Shown here: positions 52,189 to 63,619 of the stretch, piece by piece | How positions within the stretch are numbered: position 1 is the first letter of the stretch | Layout of the letters: every line of letters begins with the position of its first letter | Origin: Ramlibacter sp. | GTDB taxonomy: Bacteria; Pseudomonadota; Gammaproteobacteria; Burkholderiales; Burkholderiaceae_C | DNA length: 64,000 nt | Direction: 5' to 3' | Assembly: GCA_019635435.1 (NCBI GenBank) | Contig: JAHBZM010000001.1 | Location: forward strand, 2,294,001-2,358,000 | The notes under the pieces: model-generated | Database searches by the model: none | Seen by the model: only the letters and a program-made list of their open reading frames with translations | Told to the model about the DNA's origin: nothing | Made by a program: the position numbers and the translations under genes

Positions 52189-55083
52189 ATGAGCGATCAA
52201 TCGACGCCGTCATCGGCGTCTGTCTACACGTCCTACCAGGGCAACTCCTATCTCTTCGGCGGCAACGCGCCCTATGTCGAGGAGATGTACGAAAACTACC
52301 TCGCCAACCCCGGCAGCGTCCCCGACAACTGGCGTTCGTATTTCGACGCGCTGCAGCATGTGCCCGCCACCGACGGCACCGACGCCCGCGACGTTCCCCA
52401 CCTGCCGGTCATCAATGCCTTCGCCGAGCGCGCCAAGCAGGGCACCACGCGCGTGGTGCAGGCCAGCGGCGCCGACTCCGAACTGGGCCGCAAGCGCACC
52501 GCCGTCCAGCAGCTCATCGCAGCTTACCGCAACGTGGGCGCCCGCTGGGCCGACCTGGACCCGCTCAAGCGCGCCGAGCGCCCGGTGATCCCCGAACTGG
52601 AGCCCTCGTTCTACGGCTTCAGCGACGCCGACCTCGAGACGGTGTTCAACACCAGCAACACCTTCTTCGGCAAGGAGACCATGTCCTTGCGCGACCTGCT
52701 CAATGCCCTGCGCGAGACCTACTGCGGCACCATGGGCGCGGAGTACATGTACACCACCGACCAGAACCACAAGCGCTGGTGGCAGCAGAAGCTGGAGAGT
52801 GCCCGCACCAATCCCAGGCTCAATGGCGACCAGAAAAAGCGTGTCCTGGAACGACTCACCGCGGCCGAAGGCCTGGAGCGTTTCCTGCACACCAAATACG
52901 TGGGCCAGAAGCGCTTCTCCCTGGAAGGCGGCGAGAGCTTCATCGTGGCCATGGACGAACTGATCAACCTGGCCGGCGCGCGCGGCGTGCAGGAGATCGT
53001 GATCGGCATGGCCCACCGCGGCCGGCTCAATGTGCTGGTGAATTCGCTGGGCAAGCTCCCCGCAAGCCTGTTCGCGGAGTTTGACCACACCGCGCCCGAA
53101 GACCTGCCCAGCGGCGACGTCAAATACCACCAGGGCTTCAGCTCCGACGTGACCACGCCTGGCGGCCCGGTTCACCTCACGCTGGCGTTCAACCCGTCGC
53201 ACCTTGAAATCGTCAACCCGGTGGTGGAGGGCTCGGTGCGGGCCCGGATGGACCGCCGCGGCGACCCCATGGGCAAGCAGGTGCTGCCCGTCATCGTGCA
53301 CGGCGACGCGGCCTTCGCGGGCCAGGGCGTGGTCATGGAAACGCTGGCGCTGGCCGAGACCCGTGGTTACCACACGGGTGGCACGGTGCACATCGTGATC
53401 AACAACCAGATCGGTTTCACCACCAGTGACCCGCGCGACAGCCGCTCCACGCTGTACTGCTCCGACATCGTGAAGATGATCGAGGCGCCGGTGCTGCACG
53501 TGAACGGCGACGACCCCGAGGCCGTGGTGCTGGCCACCCAGCTGGCGCTGGACTTCCGCATGGAGTTCCAGAAGGACGTGGTGGTCGACATCATCTGCTT
53601 CCGCAAGCTGGGCCACAACGAGCAGGACACACCGTCGCTGACCCAGCCGCTGATGTACAAGAAAATCGCGGCCCACCCCGGCACGCGCAAGCTGTACGCC
53701 GACAAGCTGGCGGCCCAGGGCTTTGGCGACACGCTGGGCGACGACATGGTCAAGGCCCAGCGCGCGGCCTTCGACGCGGGCAAGAACACCTCCGACCCCG
53801 TGCTCACCAACTTCAAGAGCAAGTACGCGGTCGACTGGAGCCCCTACCTGAACAAGAAGTGGACCGATGCGGCCGACACCGCCATTCCGCTGGCCGAGTG
53901 GAAGCGCCTGGCCGAGAAGATCACCGTGGTGCCCGAAGGCTTCACCGTGCATCCTCTGGTCAAGAAAGTGCTGGACGACCGCGCCGCCATGGGCCGGGGC
54001 GAGAACAACGTGGACTGGGGCATGGGCGAGCACATGGCGTTTGCCTCGCTGGTGGCCAGCGGCTACCCGGTGCGCCTGTCGGGCGAGGACTGCGGGCGTG
54101 GCACCTTCACGCACCGTCATGCCGTGCTGCACGACCAGAACCGCGAGAAGTTTGACGTCGGCACCTACACGCCGCTGGAGAACGTGGCCGACAACCAGGC
54201 CCCGTTCGTGGTGATCGACTCCATCCTGTCAGAAGAAGCCGTGCTGGCCTTCGAGTACGGCTATGCCTCCAACGATCCCAACACCCTGGTGATCTGGGAA
54301 GCGCAGTTCGGCGACTTCGCCAACGGTGCCCAGGTGGTGATTGACCAGTTCATCGCGTCAGGCGAGGTCAAGTGGGGCCGCGTCAATGGCATCACGCTGA
54401 TGCTGCCGCACGGCTATGAAGGGCAGGGCCCCGAGCACAGCTCGGCGCGGCTGGAGCGCTTCATGCAACTGAGCGCGGACATCAACATGCAGGTGGTTCA
54501 GCCCACCACGGCCAGCCAGATTTTCCATGTGCTGCGCCGCCAGATGGTGCGCAACCTGCGCAAGCCGCTGATCATCATGACGCCCAAGTCGCTGCTGCGC
54601 AACAAGGACGCGACTTCGCCACTGTCCGAGTTCACCAAGGGCGGCTTCCAGACCGTGATTCCCGAGCACAAGGAAGCGGTCAACAAGAAGGCCGACAAGG
54701 TCAAGCGCGTGATTGTCTGTTCGGGCAAGGTCTATTACGACCTGGCCAAGAAGCGCGACGAAAAGGAGATTGACGACGTGGCGATCCTGCGCGTCGAGCA
54801 GCTCTACCCGTTCCCGCACAAGGCCTTCTCCGCGGAGCTGCGCAAGTACCCCAACGCGGCCGACATTGTCTGGTGCCAGGACGAACCGCAGAACCAGGGT
54901 GCCTGGTTCTTCGTGCAGCACTACATCCACGAGAACATGACCGAGGGCCAGAAGCTGGGCTACTCCGGCCGTGCCGCCTCGGCCTCGCCGGCCGTGGGCT
55001 ACTCGCACCTGCACCAGGAGCAGCAGAAGAACCTGGTGGACGGCGCGTTCGGCAAGCTCAAGGGCTTTGTGCTCACGAAATAA
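52189..55083 (+). CDS. sucA: 2-oxoglutarate dehydrogenase E1 component
   Basis: A 964-residue ThDP enzyme of the TCA cycle. N-terminal YLFGGNAPYVEEMYENYLAN, GMAHRGRLNVLVNSLGK, and HGYEGQGPEHSSARLERF are family hallmarks. It decarboxylates 2-oxoglutarate and succinylates the E2 lipoyl group. GGAGG precedes the ATG at 52189. First gene of sucA-sucB-lpdA. Confidence 0.97.
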   Translation: MSDQSTPSSASVYTSYQGNSYLFGGNAPYVEEMYENYLANPGSVPDNWRSYFDALQHVPATDGTDARDVPHLPVINAFAERAKQGTTRVVQASGADSELGRKRTAVQQLIAAYRNVGARWADLDPLKRAERPVIPELEPSFYGFSDADLETVFNTSNTFFGKETMSLRDLLNALRETYCGTMGAEYMYTTDQNHKRWWQQKLESARTNPRLNGDQKKRVLERLTAAEGLERFLHTKYVGQKRFSLEGGESFIVAMDELINLAGARGVQEIVIGMAHRGRLNVLVNSLGKLPASLFAEFDHTAPEDLPSGDVKYHQGFSSDVTTPGGPVHLTLAFNPSHLEIVNPVVEGSVRARMDRRGDPMGKQVLPVIVHGDAAFAGQGVVMETLALAETRGYHTGGTVHIVINNQIGFTTSDPRDSRSTLYCSDIVKMIEAPVLHVNGDDPEAVVLATQLALDFRMEFQKDVVVDIICFRKLGHNEQDTPSLTQPLMYKKIAAHPGTRKLYADKLAAQGFGDTLGDDMVKAQRAAFDAGKNTSDPVLTNFKSKYAVDWSPYLNKKWTDAADTAIPLAEWKRLAEKITVVPEGFTVHPLVKKVLDDRAAMGRGENNVDWGMGEHMAFASLVASGYPVRLSGEDCGRGTFTHRHAVLHDQNREKFDVGTYTPLENVADNQAPFVVIDSILSEEAVLAFEYGYASNDPNTLVIWEAQFGDFANGAQVVIDQFIASGEVKWGRVNGITLMLPHGYEGQGPEHSSARLERFMQLSADINMQVVQPTTASQIFHVLRRQMVRNLRKPLIIMTPKSLLRNKDATSPLSEFTKGGFQTVIPEHKEAVNKKADKVKRVIVCSGKVYYDLAKKRDEKEIDDVAILRVEQLYPFPHKAFSAELRKYPNAADIVWCQDEPQNQGAWFFVQHYIHENMTEGQKLGYSGRAASASPAVGYSHLHQEQQKNLVDGAFGKLKGFVLTK

Positions 55084-55146
55084 CGGGAATGACCAGGGCC
55101 CGGCACTGCCCGGCCCTGTCCTTGCATCAAATTTTTAGGAACAAGA

Positions 55147-56415
<1,269 letters not shown>

Positions 56416-56419
56416 TCCA

Positions 56420-56522
56420 CCCCCGAAGCGGCCCCTGGCCGCCTCCCCCTCAAGGGGGCGACACCAGCGGCCCGGCACAGCCGGTTCCGCGGTGTCTCCC
56501 GCGAAGGCCCCGTGAAGGGGCC
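56420..56522. repeat. Intergenic GC-rich repeat between sucB and lpdA
   Basis: Contains CCCCTCAAGGGG, a CGGCCCGGC/GCCGGTTCCGCGG part, and a terminal GGCCCC-GTGAA-GGGGCC hairpin (56506-56522). It resembles another short dispersed element common in comamonad intergenic regions, different from the TGCTA/TAGCA family. It fills the gap up to the lpdA RBS and could shape mRNA stability. Confidence 0.65.
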
Positions 56523-56534
56523 ATGGAGAATTGA

Positions 56535-57962
<1,428 letters not shown>

Positions 57963-57972
57963 TGCGCCGCCC

Positions 57973-59073
57973 GTGACGTCGGTCCGCGCGGTCTACGATG
58001 CCGAACTGCTCGCGCGGGGTTACGCCAGTGACCCCGCGCAGTTGCGCGCGGTCCAGGCGCTGGAGCGCTGCGCGGGCGAATGGGCCGCCTTCAAGGAGCA
58101 GCGCTCCAATGCCTTCAAGAAGCTGATCAATCGCCCCGAGGTGCCGCGCGGCGTCTACATGTATGGCGGGGTGGGGCGGGGCAAGAGCTTCCTGATGGAC
58201 TGCTTCTACAACGCCGTGCCGATCGTGCGCAAGACGCGCCTGCACTTTCACGAGTTCATGCGCGAGGTGCACCGCGAACTGGCCGAGTTGCAGGGCACGG
58301 TCAACCCGCTGGACGAATTGGGCAAGCGCATGGCGCGGCGCTATCGCCTGGTCTGCTTTGACGAGTTCCATGTTGCGGACATCACCGACGCGATGATCCT
58401 GCACCGGCTGCTGGTGGCCCTGTTCGACAACGGGGTGGGATTCGTGACCACCTCCAACTTCAGGCCCGACGACCTTTACCCCAATGGCCTGCACCGCGAC
58501 CGCATCCTGCCGGCCATCGCGCTGCTGAACCAGCGGCTGGAGGTGGTGAATGTGGATAACGGCACCGACTACCGGCGCCTGACCATGGAGCAGGTGCAGC
58601 TGTACCACACGCCACTGGGGCCAGAGGCTGACGCCCGGATGAATGACGCCTTCACCCGGCTGGCCGAGTCACACGACGAAGACCCGGTGCTGCACATCGA
58701 GTCCCGGGAAATCAGGGCCCGTCGCAAAGCTGGCGGCGTGGTCTGGTTTGACTTCAAGACGCTGTGCGGTGGTCCGCGCTCGCAGAACGACTACCTCGAA
58801 ATCGCCACGCAGTTCCACACGGTGCTGCTGTCCGACGTGCCGTACATGCCGGTTCGCATGGCCTCGGAAGCGCGGCGTTTCACCTGGCTGGTGGATGTGC
58901 TGTATGACCGGCGGGTCAAGCTGATCATGTCCGCCGAGGTGCCGCCGGAGGCGCTGTACACCGACGGCCCGCTGGCGCATGAGTTTCCGCGCACGGTGTC
59001 GCGGCTCAACGAGATGCAATCGGCCGCCTTCCTGGCGCAGGAGCGCCGGCTGGTGGATACTCGCCTGACATGA
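57973..59073 (+). CDS. zapE: ZapE/AFG1-type ATPase
   Basis: A 366-residue AAA-like ATPase. Walker A is YGGVGRGKSFLMD, and the Walker B-like VCFDEFHVADI plus FVTTSNFRPDDLY are diagnostic of the family. In Escherichia coli ZapE acts in cell division; the mitochondrial homologue acts in protein quality control. The start is a GTG at 57973, right after lpdA. The stop overlaps the next gene by 4 bases (ATGA). Confidence 0.92.
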   Translation: MTSVRAVYDAELLARGYASDPAQLRAVQALERCAGEWAAFKEQRSNAFKKLINRPEVPRGVYMYGGVGRGKSFLMDCFYNAVPIVRKTRLHFHEFMREVHRELAELQGTVNPLDELGKRMARRYRLVCFDEFHVADITDAMILHRLLVALFDNGVGFVTTSNFRPDDLYPNGLHRDRILPAIALLNQRLEVVNVDNGTDYRRLTMEQVQLYHTPLGPEADARMNDAFTRLAESHDEDPVLHIESREIRARRKAGGVVWFDFKTLCGGPRSQNDYLEIATQFHTVLLSDVPYMPVRMASEARRFTWLVDVLYDRRVKLIMSAEVPPEALYTDGPLAHEFPRTVSRLNEMQSAAFLAQERRLVDTRLT

Positions 59074-59702
59074 CCCGATTCGTTTTTGCTCTCGTTTTGA
59101 TAGCATCCTGTGCCGGCCCCGCGTGGACAAGCGGTCAAATTGACACGCCCGCCGGGGCGGACGCGGAGCGCAGCCGGATTGCGGCCGAACGCGCCGCGGC
59201 CAACACGCGTTACGAACGGGATGCGGTGGCCTGCCACGCGCGGTTCGCGGTCAATGACTGCCTCAACGAGGCGCGGGCCCGGCGCCGCGAAGCGCTCGCC
59301 GACTTGCGCCGGCAGGAGATTTCCCTGAACGATGCCCAGCGGCGGCGCAAGGGAGCGGCGCAGCAGCAGCGCATCGATGAAAAGGCCGCGCAACTGAGCC
59401 AGCGGCAGGTCAGCGATGCGCGCTCCCAGTCGCAAAAATCCCGGGAGGCGCGCGAACTCCGGGCCTTGAAGAAGGTTGACAGGCACGCTGGCCCGCCACC
59501 GGCTGACGCGGTGGCGTCCGACGACGGGGTAAGACAGGCAGAGCAGGAGGCCGCACGCCAGCAACGGGCCGCTGACGCCAAGGCGCAGGCCCGCAAGCAG
59601 CAAGACCATGTGAGAGAAGCGCTGGCGCGCAAGGAGCGGGTCCTGAAGCGCCAGCGGGAGCAGAAAAAGCCCCTGGCCAGGCCGCTGCCGGTTCCGCCCT
59701 GA
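59070..59702 (+). CDS. Exported Gln/Arg/Ala-rich protein, function unknown
   Basis: A 210-residue protein. The signal peptide (FVFALVLIASCAGPAW, with a possible lipobox-like IASC) is encoded by a reverse copy of the dispersed hairpin repeat. The rest is strongly charged and helical (QQQRIDEKAAQLSQRQ, DHVREALARKERVLKRQREQ), likely a coiled coil. Two cysteines (ACHARFAVNDC) lie in the middle part. It is translationally coupled to zapE. I do not recognise the family. Confidence 0.7.
   Translation: MTRFVFALVLIASCAGPAWTSGQIDTPAGADAERSRIAAERAAANTRYERDAVACHARFAVNDCLNEARARRREALADLRRQEISLNDAQRRRKGAAQQQRIDEKAAQLSQRQVSDARSQSQKSREARELRALKKVDRHAGPPPADAVASDDGVRQAEQEAARQQRAADAKAQARKQQDHVREALARKERVLKRQREQKKPLARPLPVPP
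59083..59143. repeat. Dispersed hairpin repeat forming a signal peptide, reverse copy
   Basis: GCTCTCGTTTTGATAGCA (from 59088) is the degenerate hairpin. It is followed by TCCTGTGCCGGCCCCGCGTGG and ends in GGTCAAATTGA. It is read in the same frame as the reverse copy in hscA. Confidence 0.7.
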
Positions 59703-59724
59703 GCAGCCAGGGCCAACCGGCCTT

Positions 59725-60486
59725 TCAGCTGTCGAGCGGCTCCAGCTTGACGATGACCAGCGACAGGTTGTCGCCACCGCCCCGTCCGCGCGAGCGGGCC
59801 TTGTCGATGAGGAATTCGGTGGCTTCCCGGGGCGACAGTGACGACAGCACCGAGCCCAGCTCGTTCGAGCTGAAGTAGTGCCAGACGCCGTCGCTGCAGG
59901 CCATCAGCACATCGCCCGGCCGCAGTTGCGGGATCAGGTGAACGTCCATGGGTGGGTCATCGTCGGTTCCCAGGCATCCCATGAGGATGTTGGACTGCGG
60001 ATGCACATTGGCCTCTTCCTCGGTGATCTCGCCCTTGTCGACCAGGGTCTGGACATAGGAATGGTCCATGGTGCGACGGATCAGCTTGTTGCCATGGAAA
60101 TGGTAGACCCGCGAGTCGCCGGCATGGACCCAGTGGCAGTCACCGCCTGGATTGATCAGGAAGGCAGCGATGGTGCTGTGGGGCTCCTGCTCCGAGGAGA
60201 TGGCCGTGAGCTTGATGACGATGTGCGCCTCCTGCACCACCTGCTTGAGCATGGAGGGGGCATCGTCATGGTCGGGGGAGTAGCGTTCGAACAGCTGCTT
60301 GGCGGTCATCATGACCTGGTCTGACGCCTTGCGCCCGCCGCTGCGCCCGCCCATGCCATCGGCGACAACCCCCAGCACGCATCCGGTCACGCGCGGGTGA
60401 CTGATCAGCGCGATCTGGTCTTGCTGGTATTCCCGGTCACCCTTGTGGATGCCGGTGGAAGCGGTGAGTCGGTAGCCTTTGCTCAT
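59725..60486 (-). CDS. PP2C-type serine/threonine protein phosphatase
   Basis: A 253-residue PPM phosphatase. Metal-site motifs are VVADGMGGRSGGRKAS, VHAGDSRVYHF, LMACSDGVWHY and GGGDNLSLVIV. It removes phosphate from Ser/Thr residues; no cognate kinase gene is in view. GC content and codon use are like its neighbours. It is divergent from the YdcH-like gene. Confidence 0.93.
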   Translation of the reverse strand: MSKGYRLTASTGIHKGDREYQQDQIALISHPRVTGCVLGVVADGMGGRSGGRKASDQVMMTAKQLFERYSPDHDDAPSMLKQVVQEAHIVIKLTAISSEQEPHSTIAAFLINPGGDCHWVHAGDSRVYHFHGNKLIRRTMDHSYVQTLVDKGEITEEEANVHPQSNILMGCLGTDDDPPMDVHLIPQLRPGDVLMACSDGVWHYFSSNELGSVLSSLSPREATEFLIDKARSRGRGGGDNLSLVIVKLEPLDS

Positions 60487-60599
60487 GTTGGAATCGTTCG
60501 GGGCCCGGTGGAAAACGGGTTCCTCGATAAATCTCCCTTAAACACGTATTATCAAGCGAACCTGACGCATTGGCCCGGCGCGGCCTGGAAACAGTTTTC

Positions 60600-60803
60600 T
60601 TGGACTCCAACCTGCATTCTCCCGAACGGCGCCTGATCGAGCTGCGGATCGAGCACGCCGACCTGGACGCCCTGATCGACCGCCTCGGCCATGAAACCCC
60701 CGTGGACGAGCTCATGGTGCGGCGGCTCAAGAAGCGCCGTCTCGGGCTGCGCGACCAGATTTCGCGGCTGGAACTCCTGCTCGATCCCAAAGAACCCGCG
60801 TGA
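60600..60803 (+). CDS. YdcH/DUF465-family small protein
   Basis: A 67-residue helical protein. RRLIELRIEHADLDALIDRL followed by RRLKKRRLGLRDQISRLE is characteristic of DUF465 (YdcH). I chose the TTG at 60600 because GGAAACAG lies 7-8 bases upstream and the family begins near this point; a TTG at 60570 is the alternative. The stop overlaps the helicase ATG by one base (TGATG). Function unknown. Confidence 0.78.
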   Translation: MDSNLHSPERRLIELRIEHADLDALIDRLGHETPVDELMVRRLKKRRLGLRDQISRLELLLDPKEPA

Positions 60804-62851
60804 TGCCCCTGGAAGCCATGGTTCGCGAGGCCTTTGCGCCCGCCGGGGTGCTGTCGCGCGCGGCAGACCAGTTCCTGCCGCGTGAAGGCCAGACCGAGAT
60901 GGCCATGGCGGTCGCCCGCTGCATCAGCGATGGTGGGGCCCTGGTGGTGGAAGCCGGCACGGGCGTGGGCAAGACCTTTTCCTACCTGGTGCCGGCCCTG
61001 CTCAGCGGTGAAAGGGTGCTGCTGTCCACCGCCACCAAGACGCTGCAGGACCAGCTTTTCGGACGGGATCTGCCGCGCCTGGTGCAGGCACTGGGCCTGC
61101 CGGTGCGGCTGGCGCTGCTCAAGGGACGCGCCAGCTACCTCTGTCTGCACCGCATGGAGTCGGCGCGGCAGGCCGCGGAACCATCGGGCGGCATGGCCGG
61201 CGCCTTGCCTGACCGGGCCTCGGTGCGCACCCTGGCCAAGGTCGAGGAATGGGCCAGGGTGACGCGCACGGGGGATATGGCGGAACTGCCCGGGCTGGAC
61301 GAGCGCTCGCCCGTGATCCCGCTGGTCACGTCCACGCGGGAGAACTGCCTGGGCGCCAACTGCCCGAAATTCCGGGCCTGCCATGTCAATCTCGCGCGGC
61401 GCGAGGCGCTGGCGGCCGATGTGGTGGTGATCAATCACCACCTGTTCTTTGCGGACCTCTCGGTGCGCGAGTCGGGCATGGCCGAACTGCTGCCCACGGT
61501 GCGGGTGGCCATTTTTGACGAAGCCCACCAGCTCAATGAGACGGGGGTGCAGTTTCTGGGCGTGCAGCTGAGCACGGGCCAGCTCATTGACTTTGGGCGT
61601 GACCTGCTGGCCACGGGGCTGCAGCAGGCACGGGGTCTGGCGGACTGGCAGCAGCTCGCTGCCGGGGTGGACCGTGCAGGCCGCGACCTGCGCCTGTGCG
61701 TGGGCCGGGTACCCTCCGGCAGCCGGCTGCGCTGGACGGGCCACGCCCCCGACCAGGTGGACCCGGGCCACTGGCAGTCGGGCCTCGAGGCCGTGCTGGT
61801 GGCCTGCGAGCAGGCCATGGCTGCCTTGGACACCGTGAGCGAAATTGCACCCGATTTCGTGCGCCTGCATGAGCGGGCGGCCAGCCTGGTGCAACGTACC
61901 CGGCGCTTCGGGGAGGCCTGCGAAACCGTTAGCGTGCGCTGGCTGGACGCGGGCCCGCAATTGAGGCTGGTGGAGTCGCCGCTGGACATCGCCCAGGCAG
62001 TTCGCACCAGGATGCTGGGCGCGGACGACGCTGCCGGCGCAGGTGAGTCCGGCCGCAGCTGGATCTTCACCTCGGCCACGCTGGGAGATGAACCGAAGCT
62101 GCGCTGGTTCACCGAGCCCTGTGGCCTGACCGGGGCGACCGTGCTGCAGGTGGGCAGTCCGTTCGATTACGCCAGCCAGGCTGCCTTGTATGTGCCGCGC
62201 GACCTGCCCAAGCCAGCAGATCCCGCGCACAGCGAGGCCGTCGCGCGGCTCGTCGCGCAGGCGGCCCGCTGCCTCGAAGGGCGCACCATGGTGCTGACCA
62301 CCACCTTGCGCGCGCTGCGTGCGATCGGGGAAGCGCTGCAGGCCCGTTTCCAGGACAGCGGCGAGCTGGAAATCCTGGTCCAGGGCCAGTGGCCCAAGCG
62401 CCGTCTGATCGAGCGCTTCAGGCAGGGCGGCACGCAGGGCCAGCCCGGCTGCGTGCTGGTGGCGTCGGCGTCGTTCTGGGAGGGCGTGGACGTGCCCGGT
62501 GAGGCGCTGCAGATGGTGGTGATCGACAAGCTGCCCTTTCCGCCGCCCAATGATCCGCTGGTGGAAGCCCGGGCGCAGCGGCTGGAGGCCGAGGGGCGCA
62601 GCCCGTTCAATGACTACTTCATCCCGGAGGCGGCCGTGGCCCTCAAGCAGGGGGCGGGCCGGCTGATCCGGCGGGAATCAGACCAGGGGGTGCTGGTGGT
62701 GTGCGACACCCGTCTGGCCACCATGGGCTACGGGCGCCGGCTGCTGGCCGCCTTGCCTGCGATGCGCCGACTTCAGTCCGGCGCCGAGCTGGTGGAGGCG
62801 CTGCAGGCGCTGGCTACCAGACCTTCCACCATGGATCCGAGCTGGTCTTGA
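60803..62851 (+). CDS. DinG/YoaA-family ATP-dependent DNA helicase
   Basis: A 682-residue XPD-type superfamily 2 helicase with Walker A EAGTGVGKTFSYLVPAL, DEAH box IFDEAHQLNET, and four cysteines in the Fe-S region (SYLCLH, ENCLGANCPKFRACHV). Motif VI is GAGRLIRRESDQGV. Such helicases unwind 5'-3' and act at stalled forks and R-loops. YoaA is the closest match in size. Its end overlaps the end of bamD by 38 bases on the other strand. Confidence 0.92.
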   Translation: MPLEAMVREAFAPAGVLSRAADQFLPREGQTEMAMAVARCISDGGALVVEAGTGVGKTFSYLVPALLSGERVLLSTATKTLQDQLFGRDLPRLVQALGLPVRLALLKGRASYLCLHRMESARQAAEPSGGMAGALPDRASVRTLAKVEEWARVTRTGDMAELPGLDERSPVIPLVTSTRENCLGANCPKFRACHVNLARREALAADVVVINHHLFFADLSVRESGMAELLPTVRVAIFDEAHQLNETGVQFLGVQLSTGQLIDFGRDLLATGLQQARGLADWQQLAAGVDRAGRDLRLCVGRVPSGSRLRWTGHAPDQVDPGHWQSGLEAVLVACEQAMAALDTVSEIAPDFVRLHERAASLVQRTRRFGEACETVSVRWLDAGPQLRLVESPLDIAQAVRTRMLGADDAAGAGESGRSWIFTSATLGDEPKLRWFTEPCGLTGATVLQVGSPFDYASQAALYVPRDLPKPADPAHSEAVARLVAQAARCLEGRTMVLTTTLRALRAIGEALQARFQDSGELEILVQGQWPKRRLIERFRQGGTQGQPGCVLVASASFWEGVDVPGEALQMVVIDKLPFPPPNDPLVEARAQRLEAEGRSPFNDYFIPEAAVALKQGAGRLIRRESDQGVLVVCDTRLATMGYGRRLLAALPAMRRLQSGAELVEALQALATRPSTMDPSWS

Positions 62852-63617
62852 AGCCGCGACTCAGGTAGGTGCTCTTGGGATAGTTGGATTCCAGGACGCG
62901 TTTGGCATCATCGCGCAGCTGCGTCATCTTGAGCGCGTCGTACGACAGCACCATGATGTACAGCGCTTCTTCAAGCGCCGGCACGTCGCGGTAGTCGGCC
63001 AGCGCCGATTGCGCGCGGTTGATCGCGGCCAGATAGGCGCCGCGGCTGTAGTAGTAGCGCGCCACATGGACTTCGTACTGGGCCAGCGAATTGACGATGT
63101 AGGTCATGCGCAGGCGCGCGTCCTGCGTGTAGCGCGAATCAGGGAAGCGGGTGGCCAGCTCCCTGAACGATTCAAAGGATTCCTTGGCGGCCTTCTGGTC
63201 GCGTTCGGACAGGTCCTGGCGCGAGATGAAGGAGAACAGGCCAAGGTTGTCGTTGAAATTGACGATGCCCTTGAGGTACAGCGCGTAGTCGAGCGCCGGG
63301 CTGGCCGGGTGTAGGCGGATGAAGCGGTCCAGCGTCGAGATGGCCTGGGCCTGTTCACCGGACTTGAAGTAGGCGTAGGCGCGCTCCAGTTGCGCCTGCT
63401 GTGCCAGCGGTGTGCCGGCGGCACGACCTTCGAGCTTTTCGAACAGCGGGATCGCCTTGTCGTAGCTGCCGCCATCGAGCTCGGACTTGGCTTCGGCATA
63501 AATCTTGTTCGGGCTCCAGCTGGCGGTCGGGTCGTCCGTGGTCGAGGAGCAACCCTGCAACAGCGCCAAACCTGCCAGGGCGAGGCAGGGGACAACCGAT
63601 AATTTGGCTCGAAGCAT
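62814..63617 (-). CDS. bamD: Outer membrane assembly lipoprotein BamD
   Basis: A 267-residue lipoprotein with lipobox ALLQGCSS and TPR-like repeats (YDKAIPLFEKLEG, AYFKSGEQAQAISTLDRFI, ARYYYSRGAYLAAINRAQSA). BamD is the essential second member of the beta-barrel assembly complex. The ATG at 63617 fits the usual length; the frame continues to 63626 through TTG codons. rluD diverges with 2 bases between the start codons, the standard bamD-rluD arrangement. Confidence 0.95.
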   Translation of the reverse strand: MLRAKLSVVPCLALAGLALLQGCSSTTDDPTASWSPNKIYAEAKSELDGGSYDKAIPLFEKLEGRAAGTPLAQQAQLERAYAYFKSGEQAQAISTLDRFIRLHPASPALDYALYLKGIVNFNDNLGLFSFISRQDLSERDQKAAKESFESFRELATRFPDSRYTQDARLRMTYIVNSLAQYEVHVARYYYSRGAYLAAINRAQSALADYRDVPALEEALYIMVLSYDALKMTQLRDDAKRVLESNYPKSTYLSRGFKTSSDPWWKVW

Positions 63618-63619
63618 CA

